Under the pieces are notes generated by a model that did not search any database, was not told the DNA's origin, and was given only the letters and a program-made list of their open reading frames with translations. Below, piece after piece: positions 9,330 to 15,771 of a DNA stretch of 23,552 nucleotides. Source of the stretch: Actinomycetota bacterium (GTDB taxonomy: Bacteria > Actinomycetota > Actinomycetes > S36-B12 > UBA5976); NCBI GenBank assembly GCA_947486505.1, contig CANKTT010000006.1, positions 1-23,552 on the forward strand, given 5' to 3'. The stretch's first letter is position 1; each line of letters begins with the position of its first letter. A program made the translations under genes and the position numbers.

Positions 9330-10222
9330 CAATTCAGCCCACCGACTATGACTTAGGTGCTGAGTTCAAGCATGTTTACTCTGGCAAAGTCCGCGATCTT
9401 TATGAAGCTCCAGATGGTCGATTGCTGTTTATCGCCAGCGATCGAATCTCGGCTTACGACTGGGTCTTGCCTTCTGTAATTCCAGACAAGGGCAGAATCC
9501 TGACTGCAATGTCGATGTGGTGGTTTGATCGCCTGCAGGGCATTGTGCCAAACCACATCCTCTCGACTAACGTTCCAAACTCAGTTCGAGGCCGTGCGAC
9601 TTACTGCGAAAAGCTTGAGATGCTTCCAGTGGAATGTGTGGCTAGGGGATATCTAGCGGGCTCTGGCTATACCGATTACTTACGCGACCAATCAATTTGT
9701 GGCAATGGCTTACCACCAGGCCTAAAAGACGGTGCCAAACTTCCGAAGACACTTTTCACTCCGGCTACTAAGGCAGCCATCGGTGATCATGACGAAAACG
9801 TAACTTTTGACGAAGTCATTACTTCTATTGGCATGGAAGAAGCGCAGCAACTTAAGCGCTTCACAACTTGGATTTATGACGTAGCCGCAGAGATTGCATT
9901 AGAGTGCGGCATCATTTTGGCTGACACGAAGTTTGAGTTTGGCCTTGGTTTAGTTGGTACCAACAAAGATCAGATCGTCTTGGCTGACGAAGTGCTAACT
10001 CCAGATTCTTCGCGCTACTGGCCAGCAGATCAATGGGTGCCGGGCCAAACCCAGCCGTCTTACGACAAGCAATTCGTGCGCGATTGGTTAACTTCTCCGT
10101 TTTCCGGTTGGGATAAGAATTCTGGCGAAGCGCCACCAGCATTGCCTGAGGATGTAATCGAAAAAACTCGCGAACGTTACGTCGCAGCCTACGAACAACT
10201 AACCGGCCAGAAATTTCAGTAG
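9326..10222 (+). CDS. purC: SAICAR synthetase
   Basis: 298 residues, the usual length for the actinobacterial/eukaryotic-like single-domain form. It condenses CAIR with aspartate using ATP to give SAICAR, the substrate of PurB encoded just upstream. Signatures in order are KHVYSGKVRDLYEAPDGRLLFIASDRISAYDWVLPSVIPDKGRIL (residues 15-59), PVECVARGYLAGSGYTDY (about 100-117), the SAICAR-synthetase region ILADTKFEFGL (about 196-206) and VLADEVLTPDSSRYW. The start is GTG 9326, whose GTGA overlaps the purB TGA, so the two are translationally coupled. It ends the purine operon; a hairpin at 10232-10263 follows, and the minus-strand tRNA gene lies beyond. Confidence 0.95.
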   Translation: MTIQPTDYDLGAEFKHVYSGKVRDLYEAPDGRLLFIASDRISAYDWVLPSVIPDKGRILTAMSMWWFDRLQGIVPNHILSTNVPNSVRGRATYCEKLEMLPVECVARGYLAGSGYTDYLRDQSICGNGLPPGLKDGAKLPKTLFTPATKAAIGDHDENVTFDEVITSIGMEEAQQLKRFTTWIYDVAAEIALECGIILADTKFEFGLGLVGTNKDQIVLADEVLTPDSSRYWPADQWVPGQTQPSYDKQFVRDWLTSPFSGWDKNSGEAPPALPEDVIEKTRERYVAAYEQLTGQKFQ

Positions 10223-10231
10223 GTAAAGGGC

Positions 10232-10263
10232 GGGAACTCAACTAGATATCTCGCTGAGTTCCC
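10232..10263. terminator. Hairpin between purC and the tRNA gene, possible bidirectional terminator
   Basis: GGGAACTCA (10232-10240) pairs perfectly with TGAGTTCCC (10255-10263) around a 14 nt loop that itself contains the palindrome AGATATCT. There is no T tract on the plus side, and on the minus side only a short TTT appears after GCCC. It sits between convergent purC and the tRNA gene, where a shared terminator would be expected, but it is weaker than the others in this window. Confidence 0.45.
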
Positions 10264-10271
10264 TCCAACAC

Positions 10272-10349
10272 TGGCGCCTCTGGCAGGATTCGAACCTGCA
10301 ACCGTCGACGTAGTCAATGTCGGGCTCTGTCCAATTGAGCTACAGAGGC
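10272..10349 (-). tRNA. Atypical tRNA gene, Arg-like body with GAC at the anticodon position
   Basis: Read on the minus strand, 78 nt with encoded CCA. The acceptor stem is perfect (GCCTCTG with CAGAGGC), the D arm is GCTC/GAGC with loop AATTGGACA, and the T arm is GCAGG/CCTGC with loop TTCGAAT. The discriminator is G. The body, including A at position 20, resembles bacterial tRNA-Arg (UCU/CCU) as I remember it. The anticodon arm is odd: CGACA-TTGACTA-CGTCG has an A.C mismatch next to the loop, U at position 37 where a purine is nearly universal, and a 6 nt variable loop. By position the anticodon is GAC (10313-10315), nominally valine. It may be a real but unusual tRNA, a tRNA altered by recombination, or a decaying copy. 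The tRNA fold is secure; the amino acid is not. Confidence 0.8.
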
Positions 10350-10487
10350 ACCCCATTGAGAGTTTGCAGACAAACCTCATACCTCCACATCAAATAGTTG
10401 CGTCTGTGGATAGCTGATTAATGTGAATAAAGAGATTGACTTTTACTAGTTTTGATCCGAAAATAAGGAATACGTAGTCAACGTCGG
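10308..10487 (+). repeat. 16-bp imperfect direct repeat: tRNA anticodon arm and a copy about 160 bp away
   Basis: ACGTAGTCAATGTCGG at 10308-10323, which is the anticodon arm of the tRNA read on the top strand, recurs as ACGTAGTCAACGTCGG at 10472-10487 with one difference in 16. Both copies have the same orientation. The flanking bases do not match, so the repeat is limited to the arm. In the second copy the differing base would turn the tRNA's A.C mismatch into a G-C pair. This could be a trace of site-specific recombination at the anticodon loop, a common integrase target, or local duplication. Confidence 0.6.
10436..10464 (+). promoter_or_regulatory. Possible promoter of a short transcript
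   Basis: TTGACT (10436-10441) is followed, after exactly 17 nt, by GAAAAT (10459-10464), which keeps the A2 and T6 of the -10 consensus. A transcript would start at about 10471 and meet the strong terminator at 10508. This is the best -35 match seen in the window. The stretch 10350-10435 shows no gene; only a small inverted repeat (GTTTG/CAAAC, 10362-10375) was noticed. Confidence 0.35.
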
Positions 10488-10545
10488 ATGATAACTACTT
10501 TGTCCATGAGATATGCCCCTGATTGGTCAGGGGCATATCTCTTTT
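10471..10545 (+). ncRNA. Candidate small RNA of about 75 nt (or a leader)
   Basis: This stretch lies between the possible promoter at 10436-10464 and the perfect terminator at 10508-10545 and has no credible ORF. It carries the second copy of the tRNA anticodon-arm sequence right at its 5' end. A plus-strand terminator here otherwise has no gene to terminate, because the upstream neighbour (tRNA) is on the minus strand and purC ends 280 bp earlier. The existence of the RNA is inference from promoter plus orphan terminator. Confidence 0.3.
10508..10545 (+). terminator. Strong orphan Rho-independent terminator
   Basis: GAGATATGCCCCTGA (10508-10522) pairs perfectly over 15 bp with TCAGGGGCATATCTC (10527-10541) around the tetraloop TTGG, followed by TTTTCTTTATTT. 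It is a textbook terminator on the plus strand with no protein gene directly upstream, which is why a small RNA is suspected. Confidence 0.85.
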
Positions 10546-10573
10546 CTTTATTTCACTTGCATTTGTTCAATTT

Positions 10574-10723
10574 ATGTTTAAAAAACAACGCATGGATGAA
10601 TTAGTAGAAATTGCTTCCGAGCGGTCTCTAGTAGAAATGATCTTCAAGTTAAAGCTCGAGGAATCTTTTGCAGTTGTCATGACCCCAAAACAACTTCGTG
10701 AACGAATTACAAACAGAAAATAA
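10574..10723 (+). CDS. Small hypothetical protein, doubtful
   Basis: 49 residues from ATG 10574, or 43 from ATG 10592. The product is charged and looks helical: ELVEIASERSLVEMIFKLKLEESFAVV, then MTPKQLRERITNRK. I do not recognise a family. A TATGTT hexamer (10573-10578) could be a -10 for the second ATG, but no Shine-Dalgarno is seen for either start. The frame opens further upstream only by running through the terminator loop (TTG 10523), which is not credible. It lies between the orphan terminator and the 3' end of the TPP enzyme gene, converging on the latter with a 10 bp gap. The gene may be spurious. Confidence 0.3.
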   Translation: MFKKQRMDELVEIASERSLVEMIFKLKLEESFAVVMTPKQLRERITNRK

Positions 10724-10733
10724 CTTCAGTTGG

Positions 10734-12365
10734 CTATTTTTCGCCCCAACGAGGACTAGTGCTCTTTGGTGGATACAAAGTTTCGCGAATCAAAATGATT
10801 CCCGGTTGCTTCAGATCCAAAGCATCGCCTAAATCTTCAATTGTGGTTTCAGTAAATGAAAGCCCAAATGATTGGGCCAGGATTGCCCAGTCTGGTGAAA
10901 CTAAATCAACACCACGTTCTGGATGTCCCATAACCTGCTGGTCGTAACGCAACATGCCATAGCCACCGTCATCAACAATTAAGAGTGTGTAAGGCAGATT
11001 TTCTTGCACGATAGTTGCCAGCTCACCAAGAGCAAATGCCACGCCACCGTCACCACAAATGGCAAGAGTGCGCTGACCAATTGCTGCAGGACCAATTGCT
11101 GCAGGCAAACCAAAACCTAGAGTTCCCCAACCAACTGGATAAACAATGCGTCGTGGTCGTGGCTGCTCTGCGTAAACACCAGTCCAGTAACCACAAACTG
11201 ACATGTCACAAACGATCGTGCCATCGGCTGGCCAGTGCTTTTCGATTGCTTCGACAAGTGCGATTCCACGCTTAGATTTTTCTCCAATTCGAAGTCGATC
11301 GCGAACTGTGGTGTTAACAGCAGAGACATCCACCCATGAACTGCGAGTTGAAGTACTTGATACAAATGCTGCAGCGACACCATTGATGTCGTTGTTCATG
11401 ACAACGGCAGTTGGATCAACATTGCGCATCGTTTTTTTCAGATCAACATCAACCAACACAATGGTTTTTGGCCAGGCGATTGCCCAGTTCTTAGTATTCA
11501 TGCCATCTAGCTGGCTGCCGAAAACAACAAGCGCATCAGCATCTGCTAATACTGCTTCAGTTTCTGGTTCATGAATCGGTGCAACCAAGGTGTGTGCTGA
11601 ATCGGCAGCGATACCGCGACCAGCAAATGAAGTCAGGATTGGGGCATGCCAATGCGCGGCAAGTGCTGAGATTGAATCAGAAGAGTTAACTGCACCACCG
11701 CCTGCCCAAATCACAATCTTGCTGGCGCCTTCGAGTGCAACTACGGCTGCAGCAATATCGATCTCGATAATTTCTTGACCGATTTCAAGTTTTGGTCTTG
11801 TGCCAGTAAATTGCTGACCTAAAACATCAGCCGGAATTCCTAAGTAGCCAGCTCCAACTGGCGCTCGAAGTAGATCACGAATCATTTCTGCTGCCACATC
11901 AACTGCAGTTTCGCCATCCGTAACACTGATTGCCATTGAAACCCCAGCAAGCTTTTTAGCCAGGGGAGCGAACATTGCGGCTTGATCATCCATTTCGTGG
12001 AGTAGGCCACGGGCTCCGTCTTTAGAGCGCTTACCAATGGGTGCTTCGGATGAAATCACAAACACGGGCGAGCCACTAATTGCTGCTTCACCAAAGGCAC
12101 CAAGGGTATTTGCAGCTCCTGGCCCAGTCGTGGTCAACGCCACACCCAAAGATCCTGTAGTGCGGGCTACGCCATCAGCGGCGTAAGCAGTCGTTTGTTC
12201 ATGGCGAACACCAACGATTGCGGGACGGTTTGGACCAAGGGCATCCCAGAATGCCAGGTTATGCACCCCAGGAATTCCAAATGTGGTCTTAACGCCTGCT
12301 TCCCAGAGTAAATCTAGGATTACCCCGGCTACAGTTTGTTGGTTCGAAGTGGCATTGTTAGACAT
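10734..12365 (-). CDS. TPP-dependent enzyme, acetolactate-synthase-like (2-oxoacid decarboxylase candidate)
   Basis: 543 residues with the three-domain layout of the POX/ALS family: N-terminal pyrimidine-binding domain (about 8-175) with catalytic E56 in GVRHEQTTAYAADGVAR, central domain (about 200-340), and C-terminal pyrophosphate-binding domain with GDGGVAFALGEL (438-449) and VDDGGYGML (464-472), where D465-D466 take the place of the usual NN. FGIPGVH (29-35) and LLHEMDDQAAMFAP (121-134) resemble the AruI-type 5-guanidino-2-oxopentanoate decarboxylases more than true acetolactate synthase. No regulatory subunit gene is nearby. ATG 12365 is preferred over GTG 12374 because TAAAGT lies 7 nt upstream. 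It is divergent from the ALDH operon, 35 bp away, consistent with decarboxylation of a 2-oxo acid to the aldehyde used by that enzyme. The substrate is inferred, not shown. Confidence 0.85.
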   Translation of the reverse strand: MSNNATSNQQTVAGVILDLLWEAGVKTTFGIPGVHNLAFWDALGPNRPAIVGVRHEQTTAYAADGVARTTGSLGVALTTTGPGAANTLGAFGEAAISGSPVFVISSEAPIGKRSKDGARGLLHEMDDQAAMFAPLAKKLAGVSMAISVTDGETAVDVAAEMIRDLLRAPVGAGYLGIPADVLGQQFTGTRPKLEIGQEIIEIDIAAAVVALEGASKIVIWAGGGAVNSSDSISALAAHWHAPILTSFAGRGIAADSAHTLVAPIHEPETEAVLADADALVVFGSQLDGMNTKNWAIAWPKTIVLVDVDLKKTMRNVDPTAVVMNNDINGVAAAFVSSTSTRSSWVDVSAVNTTVRDRLRIGEKSKRGIALVEAIEKHWPADGTIVCDMSVCGYWTGVYAEQPRPRRIVYPVGWGTLGFGLPAAIGPAAIGQRTLAICGDGGVAFALGELATIVQENLPYTLLIVDDGGYGMLRYDQQVMGHPERGVDLVSPDWAILAQSFGLSFTETTIEDLGDALDLKQPGIILIRETLYPPKSTSPRWGEK

Positions 12366-12394
12366 GTAAATCACTTTATCGTCAATGAAAGAGG
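12355..12394. promoter_or_regulatory. Overlapping divergent promoters of the TPP enzyme and ALDH operon
   Basis: Only 35 bases separate the two start codons. On the plus strand TTGTTA (12355-12360), a 16 nt spacer and TATCGT (12377-12382) form a promoter, with AAAGAGG (12388-12394) as Shine-Dalgarno 6 nt before GTG 12401. On the minus strand TAAAGT (top 12373-12378) lies 7 nt before ATG 12365. The two -10 boxes overlap by two bases, so the polymerases would compete and a single regulator could control both sides. No operator palindrome is obvious. Confidence 0.45.
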
Positions 12395-12400
12395 CCCTGG

Positions 12401-13897
12401 GTGTCCACCTTCAAATCTCTAAATCCAACCAACTTGAGCGACGTAGTCGTCGAGACCAAACTTGCTACTCCAGATGAGATTGCAGATGCAGCTCGTCGTG
12501 CCAAGGCAGCCCAGAAGGCATGGGCAAAGATGCCAGCGCCAGCTCGTGGCCGAGTAATTGCAAACGCTGGTCGGTTGTTCGAGAACAATAAGGAAGCCCT
12601 TTCCAAGCTAGTAACCCGCGAAATGGGCAAGGTTTACCGCGAAGCACTTGGCGACGTCCAAGAAGTAATTGATACCTGTGACTTCTTCCTTGGTGAAGGT
12701 CGTCGCTTGTACGGTCAAACAGTTCCAAGTGAAATGCCAAACAAGAACTTGTTTACTTTCCGCATGCCAGTTGGCACTGCATTCATCATCACCGCGGGAA
12801 ACTTCCCAGCTGCTGTGCCGTCTTGGTACATCATCCCGGCGTTGCTCACAGGTAACTCTGTTGTTTGGAAGCCATCGGAATTCACACCCGCTGTTGCCGA
12901 AGCCATGACTGCAATCTTCCATGCTGCAGGTGTTCCAAAAGATGTTCTGATCACTGTTGTTGCTGAAGGTAAAGAAACCTTCGAAGGCATGGTTAAGGGC
13001 CTGGATGAAGGAACTATCAACAAAGTTGGCTTCACTGGCTCAACTGAAGTTGGTCGCTTGATTGGTGCCAAAGTTGGCGAATACATTCAGAGTGCATGTC
13101 TCGAACTCGGTGGCAAGAATCCGATGATCATCATGCCAGATGCAGATCTAGATTTAGCTCTTGATGGCGCATTGTTCGCAGGCTTTGGAACAGCAGGTCA
13201 GCGCTGTACTTCACTTGGAACTTTGTGGATCCACGATTCGGTTTACGACAAGTTCCTAAAGATGTACGCCGACAAGGTTGCTAGCTCAAAGGTTGGCGAT
13301 CCAATGGAAGACGTGCTATTCGGCCCAATGATTAGCGAAAAGTATCTTGCAACTCATGAAGAAAACTTGAAGTTAATTCAGCCGCATCACACTGTGCATG
13401 GTTCAACTGGAATTGGTCGAATCACAAAAGACAATCCACGCGAAGGTTTCGTTGGAGACCCAGAAGCTGGTGTCTTCGTGCACCCAACAATTGTTGCTGG
13501 AATCAAGAAGGAAGATGCGCTTTACAACACTGAAACTTTCGGTCCACTTGTAACAGTTGGTCGCTTCTCAACTATCGAAGAAGCAATTGAACTTGGCAAT
13601 GATCATGGCTTCGGCTTGTCAGCTGCGATCTACACCAGTGATCCAAAGGCCGTTTGGACATTCCGTGAAGGAATTTCAGCTGGCATGCTTTCCATCAACA
13701 ACTCAACTTCTGGTGCCGAAGCTCATCTTCCATTTGGTGGCAACGGCAAGAGCGGAAACGGTTCACGTCAGTCCGGTATCTGGGTGCTTGATGTGTTCAC
13801 GCGTTGGCAGTCACTTAACTGGGATTGGTCCGGCAAGCTTCAGAAAGCCCAAATGGACAACGAAGAAGTTCCTCACAATCCAGACTTCAAGATCTAA
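12401..13897 (+). CDS. NAD(P)-dependent aldehyde dehydrogenase
   Basis: 498 residues, full length. It oxidises an aldehyde to the carboxylate. Catalytic residues are complete: N134 in TAGNFPAAVP, E235 in LELGGKNP, and the nucleophile C269 in GTAGQRCTS. The cofactor-binding region has WKPSE (K157) and the Rossmann turn FTGSTEVG (211-218). GTAGQRCTSLGTLWIHDSVYDKF is close to the ALDH7/alpha-aminoadipate-semialdehyde and KauB-type semialdehyde dehydrogenases, but the substrate is not fixed by this. The start is GTG 12401 with AAAGAGG 6 nt before it. It leads an operon with the FAD oxidoreductase (12 bp gap) and two YczE-type membrane proteins, and faces the TPP enzyme across a 35 bp promoter region. 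It probably removes the aldehyde made by the decarboxylase. Confidence 0.92.
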   Translation: MSTFKSLNPTNLSDVVVETKLATPDEIADAARRAKAAQKAWAKMPAPARGRVIANAGRLFENNKEALSKLVTREMGKVYREALGDVQEVIDTCDFFLGEGRRLYGQTVPSEMPNKNLFTFRMPVGTAFIITAGNFPAAVPSWYIIPALLTGNSVVWKPSEFTPAVAEAMTAIFHAAGVPKDVLITVVAEGKETFEGMVKGLDEGTINKVGFTGSTEVGRLIGAKVGEYIQSACLELGGKNPMIIMPDADLDLALDGALFAGFGTAGQRCTSLGTLWIHDSVYDKFLKMYADKVASSKVGDPMEDVLFGPMISEKYLATHEENLKLIQPHHTVHGSTGIGRITKDNPREGFVGDPEAGVFVHPTIVAGIKKEDALYNTETFGPLVTVGRFSTIEEAIELGNDHGFGLSAAIYTSDPKAVWTFREGISAGMLSINNSTSGAEAHLPFGGNGKSGNGSRQSGIWVLDVFTRWQSLNWDWSGKLQKAQMDNEEVPHNPDFKI

Positions 13898-13908
13898 GGA
13901 ATCCATCT

Positions 13909-15075
13909 ATGGCTAATCTTCCGGAAGAAGTAGATGTAGTTGTAGTCGGTGGTGGCGTCATGGGCGCCTCCGCTACCTTCCACTTGGCAGAAGCTGGCGT
14001 TAGCGTTCTTCTCGTTGAGAAAAACGACCTAGCCAGTGGTTCAACTTCAAAAGCAGCTGGTGGCGTTCGAGCTAACTTCTCTGATGAGTTGAACATTGCA
14101 ATGGGTGCTCGCTCCCTTGATCTCTTGGCGGATTTTCCAAATCGCCCTGGTCAGGAAATTGATCTGCATCGTCCGGGCTACATGTTTGCGCTTTCAACTC
14201 CAGAAGATGTGGCACTGTTTGAAAAATCAACAGCCCTACACATCGCAGCTGGTGTGGAATCGCGAATGCTAACTCCAGAAGAAGCAAAAGAATTAAGTCC
14301 AATCTTGGAAATTGACGGAATTCTGGCAGCTTCATTTACACCTAACGATGGTTACTGCACGCCAGAGTCAGTTGTTCTTGGTTATGCATCCGGAGCACGC
14401 AAGTACGGTGCAACGGTAATGACCAACACAGAAGCCACCGACATTGAAGTGGTCGATGGTCAGATTGTTAGTGTCACGACATCGGCAGGCAAAGTTAAAA
14501 CCAAAACCGTTATCAACTGCGCCGGCGCTTGGTCACCAACTATTGGTGCCATGGTTGGTTTAGAAATTCCTGTTCAGCCACTTCGCCGGGAACTTTTGAT
14601 TACTGAACCACTGACCGCTGAATTTGATGACGTGCCAAAAGATATGCCATTCACGATCGATTACTCAACTTCGCTTTATTGGCATCGCGAAGGTAACGCA
14701 ATGCTCATGGGCTTCTCAGATAAGACGGTTGATTACTCGTGGGACATTCGCCGGGATCCAAACTTCTTGGAAAAGATTGGCGAGCTAGCCGACGTTCGCG
14801 CGCCGAGACTTCTCGAACTTGGTGCTGCAAGTGGTTGGGCTGGCTTTTACGATGTAGCTCCTGATCACAACGCAATCATGGGCGAGTGGGAAGGCGTTTC
14901 TCGATTCTTGTACGCAACTGGTTTTAGTGGTCATGGTTTCCTACAAGGACCAGCGATTGGTGAAATTTTACGCGACATGTACTTGGGTAAGACACCATTT
15001 GTAGACATCACTCCGTTGAGTAACGATCGGTTCTCATCAGGTGGCGAACTGCGCCCTGAAAAGAACATCGTTTAA
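13909..15075 (+). CDS. FAD-dependent oxidoreductase, sarcosine oxidase beta / amino-acid oxidase type
   Basis: 388 residues of the DAO superfamily. The N-terminal Rossmann motif is VVVVGGGVMGASATFHL with GGGVMG at 14-19 and the ribose-binding acid E37 in LLVEK. SGSTSKAAGGVRANFSDELNIAMGARSLD is the flavin-side segment of the SoxB-like group. The middle substrate domain includes NDGYCTPESVVLGYASGARKYGA; the C-terminal FAD-binding segment is YATGFSGHGFLQGPAIGEILRDM. Members oxidise secondary or primary amines such as sarcosine, proline or D-amino acids. No partner subunits (soxA/D/G-like) are nearby, so it is likely a stand-alone oxidase or dehydrogenase. ATG 13909 has AAGGA 8 nt upstream (13896-13900). 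It would supply the 2-oxo acid or aldehyde for the neighbouring enzymes; that order is inference. Confidence 0.88.
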   Translation: MANLPEEVDVVVVGGGVMGASATFHLAEAGVSVLLVEKNDLASGSTSKAAGGVRANFSDELNIAMGARSLDLLADFPNRPGQEIDLHRPGYMFALSTPEDVALFEKSTALHIAAGVESRMLTPEEAKELSPILEIDGILAASFTPNDGYCTPESVVLGYASGARKYGATVMTNTEATDIEVVDGQIVSVTTSAGKVKTKTVINCAGAWSPTIGAMVGLEIPVQPLRRELLITEPLTAEFDDVPKDMPFTIDYSTSLYWHREGNAMLMGFSDKTVDYSWDIRRDPNFLEKIGELADVRAPRLLELGAASGWAGFYDVAPDHNAIMGEWEGVSRFLYATGFSGHGFLQGPAIGEILRDMYLGKTPFVDITPLSNDRFSSGGELRPEKNIV

Positions 15076-15078
15076 TAC

Positions 15079-15771
15079 ATGTCAGCTTTGAGCCAATGGT
15101 TGAAACCATCTAGGACAGTTCCCACGACATCGTGGAGTGCTTCGGGCTCAATGTGGAAAGCACGCCCAAGCACGTTACTTTTCATGATTGGTGGAAACTG
15201 GCTCTACGGAACTGGCGAGGCACTCTTGATCACAGCTGACATAGGTCAAACACCAGGAACTGTGTTAGCGCAAGGAATTCAGAATCTCACTGGTGACTCC
15301 ATTGGTTGGACCAGCTTCTATATTTCAGTCGGTGTTATGTTGCTCTGGATTCCGTTGCGACTGAAGGTTGGAATAGGTACGGTTTTCAACATCATCTTGG
15401 TCTCAGTCGCTATTGATGTAATGACGCCACTAATGCCAAACCCAGATAACTACGGACTTGCAGTGTTGCAAGTCTTAGTTGGGATATTTGTAATTGCACT
15501 GGGTAGTGCGTTTTACATTCCAAGTAATTTGGGCCCAGGTCCACGGGACGGCCTCATGACTGGGTTACATTTCCGTACTGGAATTCCAGTTGGTCGAGTC
15601 CGATTTGGCATTGAGGCCGTTCTGTTGGTTAGTGGATGGCTACTCGGTGGTTCGGTTGGATTGGGAACTGTTTTAGTTACAGTTTTGATTGGCGAAGTAG
15701 TTGCTATTTTGTTCGGTGTCGTTGGAAGAGTTTCTCCACCAAAAAGCATTACGACGAGGATAGATCAGTGA
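15079..15771 (+). CDS. YczE/YyaS/YitT-type membrane protein, copy 1
   Basis: 230 residues. The YczE signature SNLGPGPRDGLMTGLHFRTG followed by VGRVRFGIEAVLLVSGWLLGGSVGLGTVLVTVLIGEVVAILFGVV is clear (about residues 151-212). It is an integral membrane protein with about five hydrophobic segments: around 30-50, 75-95, 100-118, 126-148 and the paired C-terminal ones. The N-terminus (SQWLKPSRTVPTTSWSASGSMWKARPSTL) is cytoplasmic-looking and shared with copy 2. The molecular function of YczE proteins is not established. It begins 3 nt after the FAD oxidoreductase stop with no Shine-Dalgarno, and its TGA overlaps the GTG of copy 2. Placement after the catabolic genes suggests substrate or product movement, but this is inference. 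Confidence 0.82.
   Translation: MSALSQWLKPSRTVPTTSWSASGSMWKARPSTLLFMIGGNWLYGTGEALLITADIGQTPGTVLAQGIQNLTGDSIGWTSFYISVGVMLLWIPLRLKVGIGTVFNIILVSVAIDVMTPLMPNPDNYGLAVLQVLVGIFVIALGSAFYIPSNLGPGPRDGLMTGLHFRTGIPVGRVRFGIEAVLLVSGWLLGGSVGLGTVLVTVLIGEVVAILFGVVGRVSPPKSITTRIDQ

Noticed and set aside
10362..10375. GTTTG/CAAAC inverted repeat upstream of the tRNA
   Set aside because: A 5-bp stem with a 4-nt loop is expected by chance in this stretch and has no T tract.
10523..10573. TTG start at 10523 extending the small ORF to 66 residues
   Set aside because: The codon sits in the loop of a strong terminator and the added residues are translated terminator sequence.
10272..10723. A CRISPR array or integron in the tRNA region
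   Set aside because: There are only two copies of a 16-bp repeat with one mismatch, no regular spacing and no integrase or cas gene in the window.
10734..12365. Acetolactate synthase catalytic subunit (ilvB)
   Set aside because: No ilvN or ilvC neighbour, D-D-G in place of the N-N cofactor motif end, and the FGIPGVH and LHExxDQ features point to a catabolic decarboxylase-like subgroup.
12366..12374. GTG 12374 as the start of the TPP enzyme
   Set aside because: It overlaps the TAAAGT -10 hexamer, so it would not be in the mRNA if that promoter is used. ATG 12365 fits a leaderless start.
5177..15075. A taurine degradation pathway (Tpa aminotransferase plus Xsc-like TPP enzyme)
   Set aside because: The TPP enzyme looks closer to AruI-type decarboxylases than to Xsc, no phosphotransacetylase or sulfite exporter gene is present, and the aminotransferase is separated by the purine operon and its own terminator.
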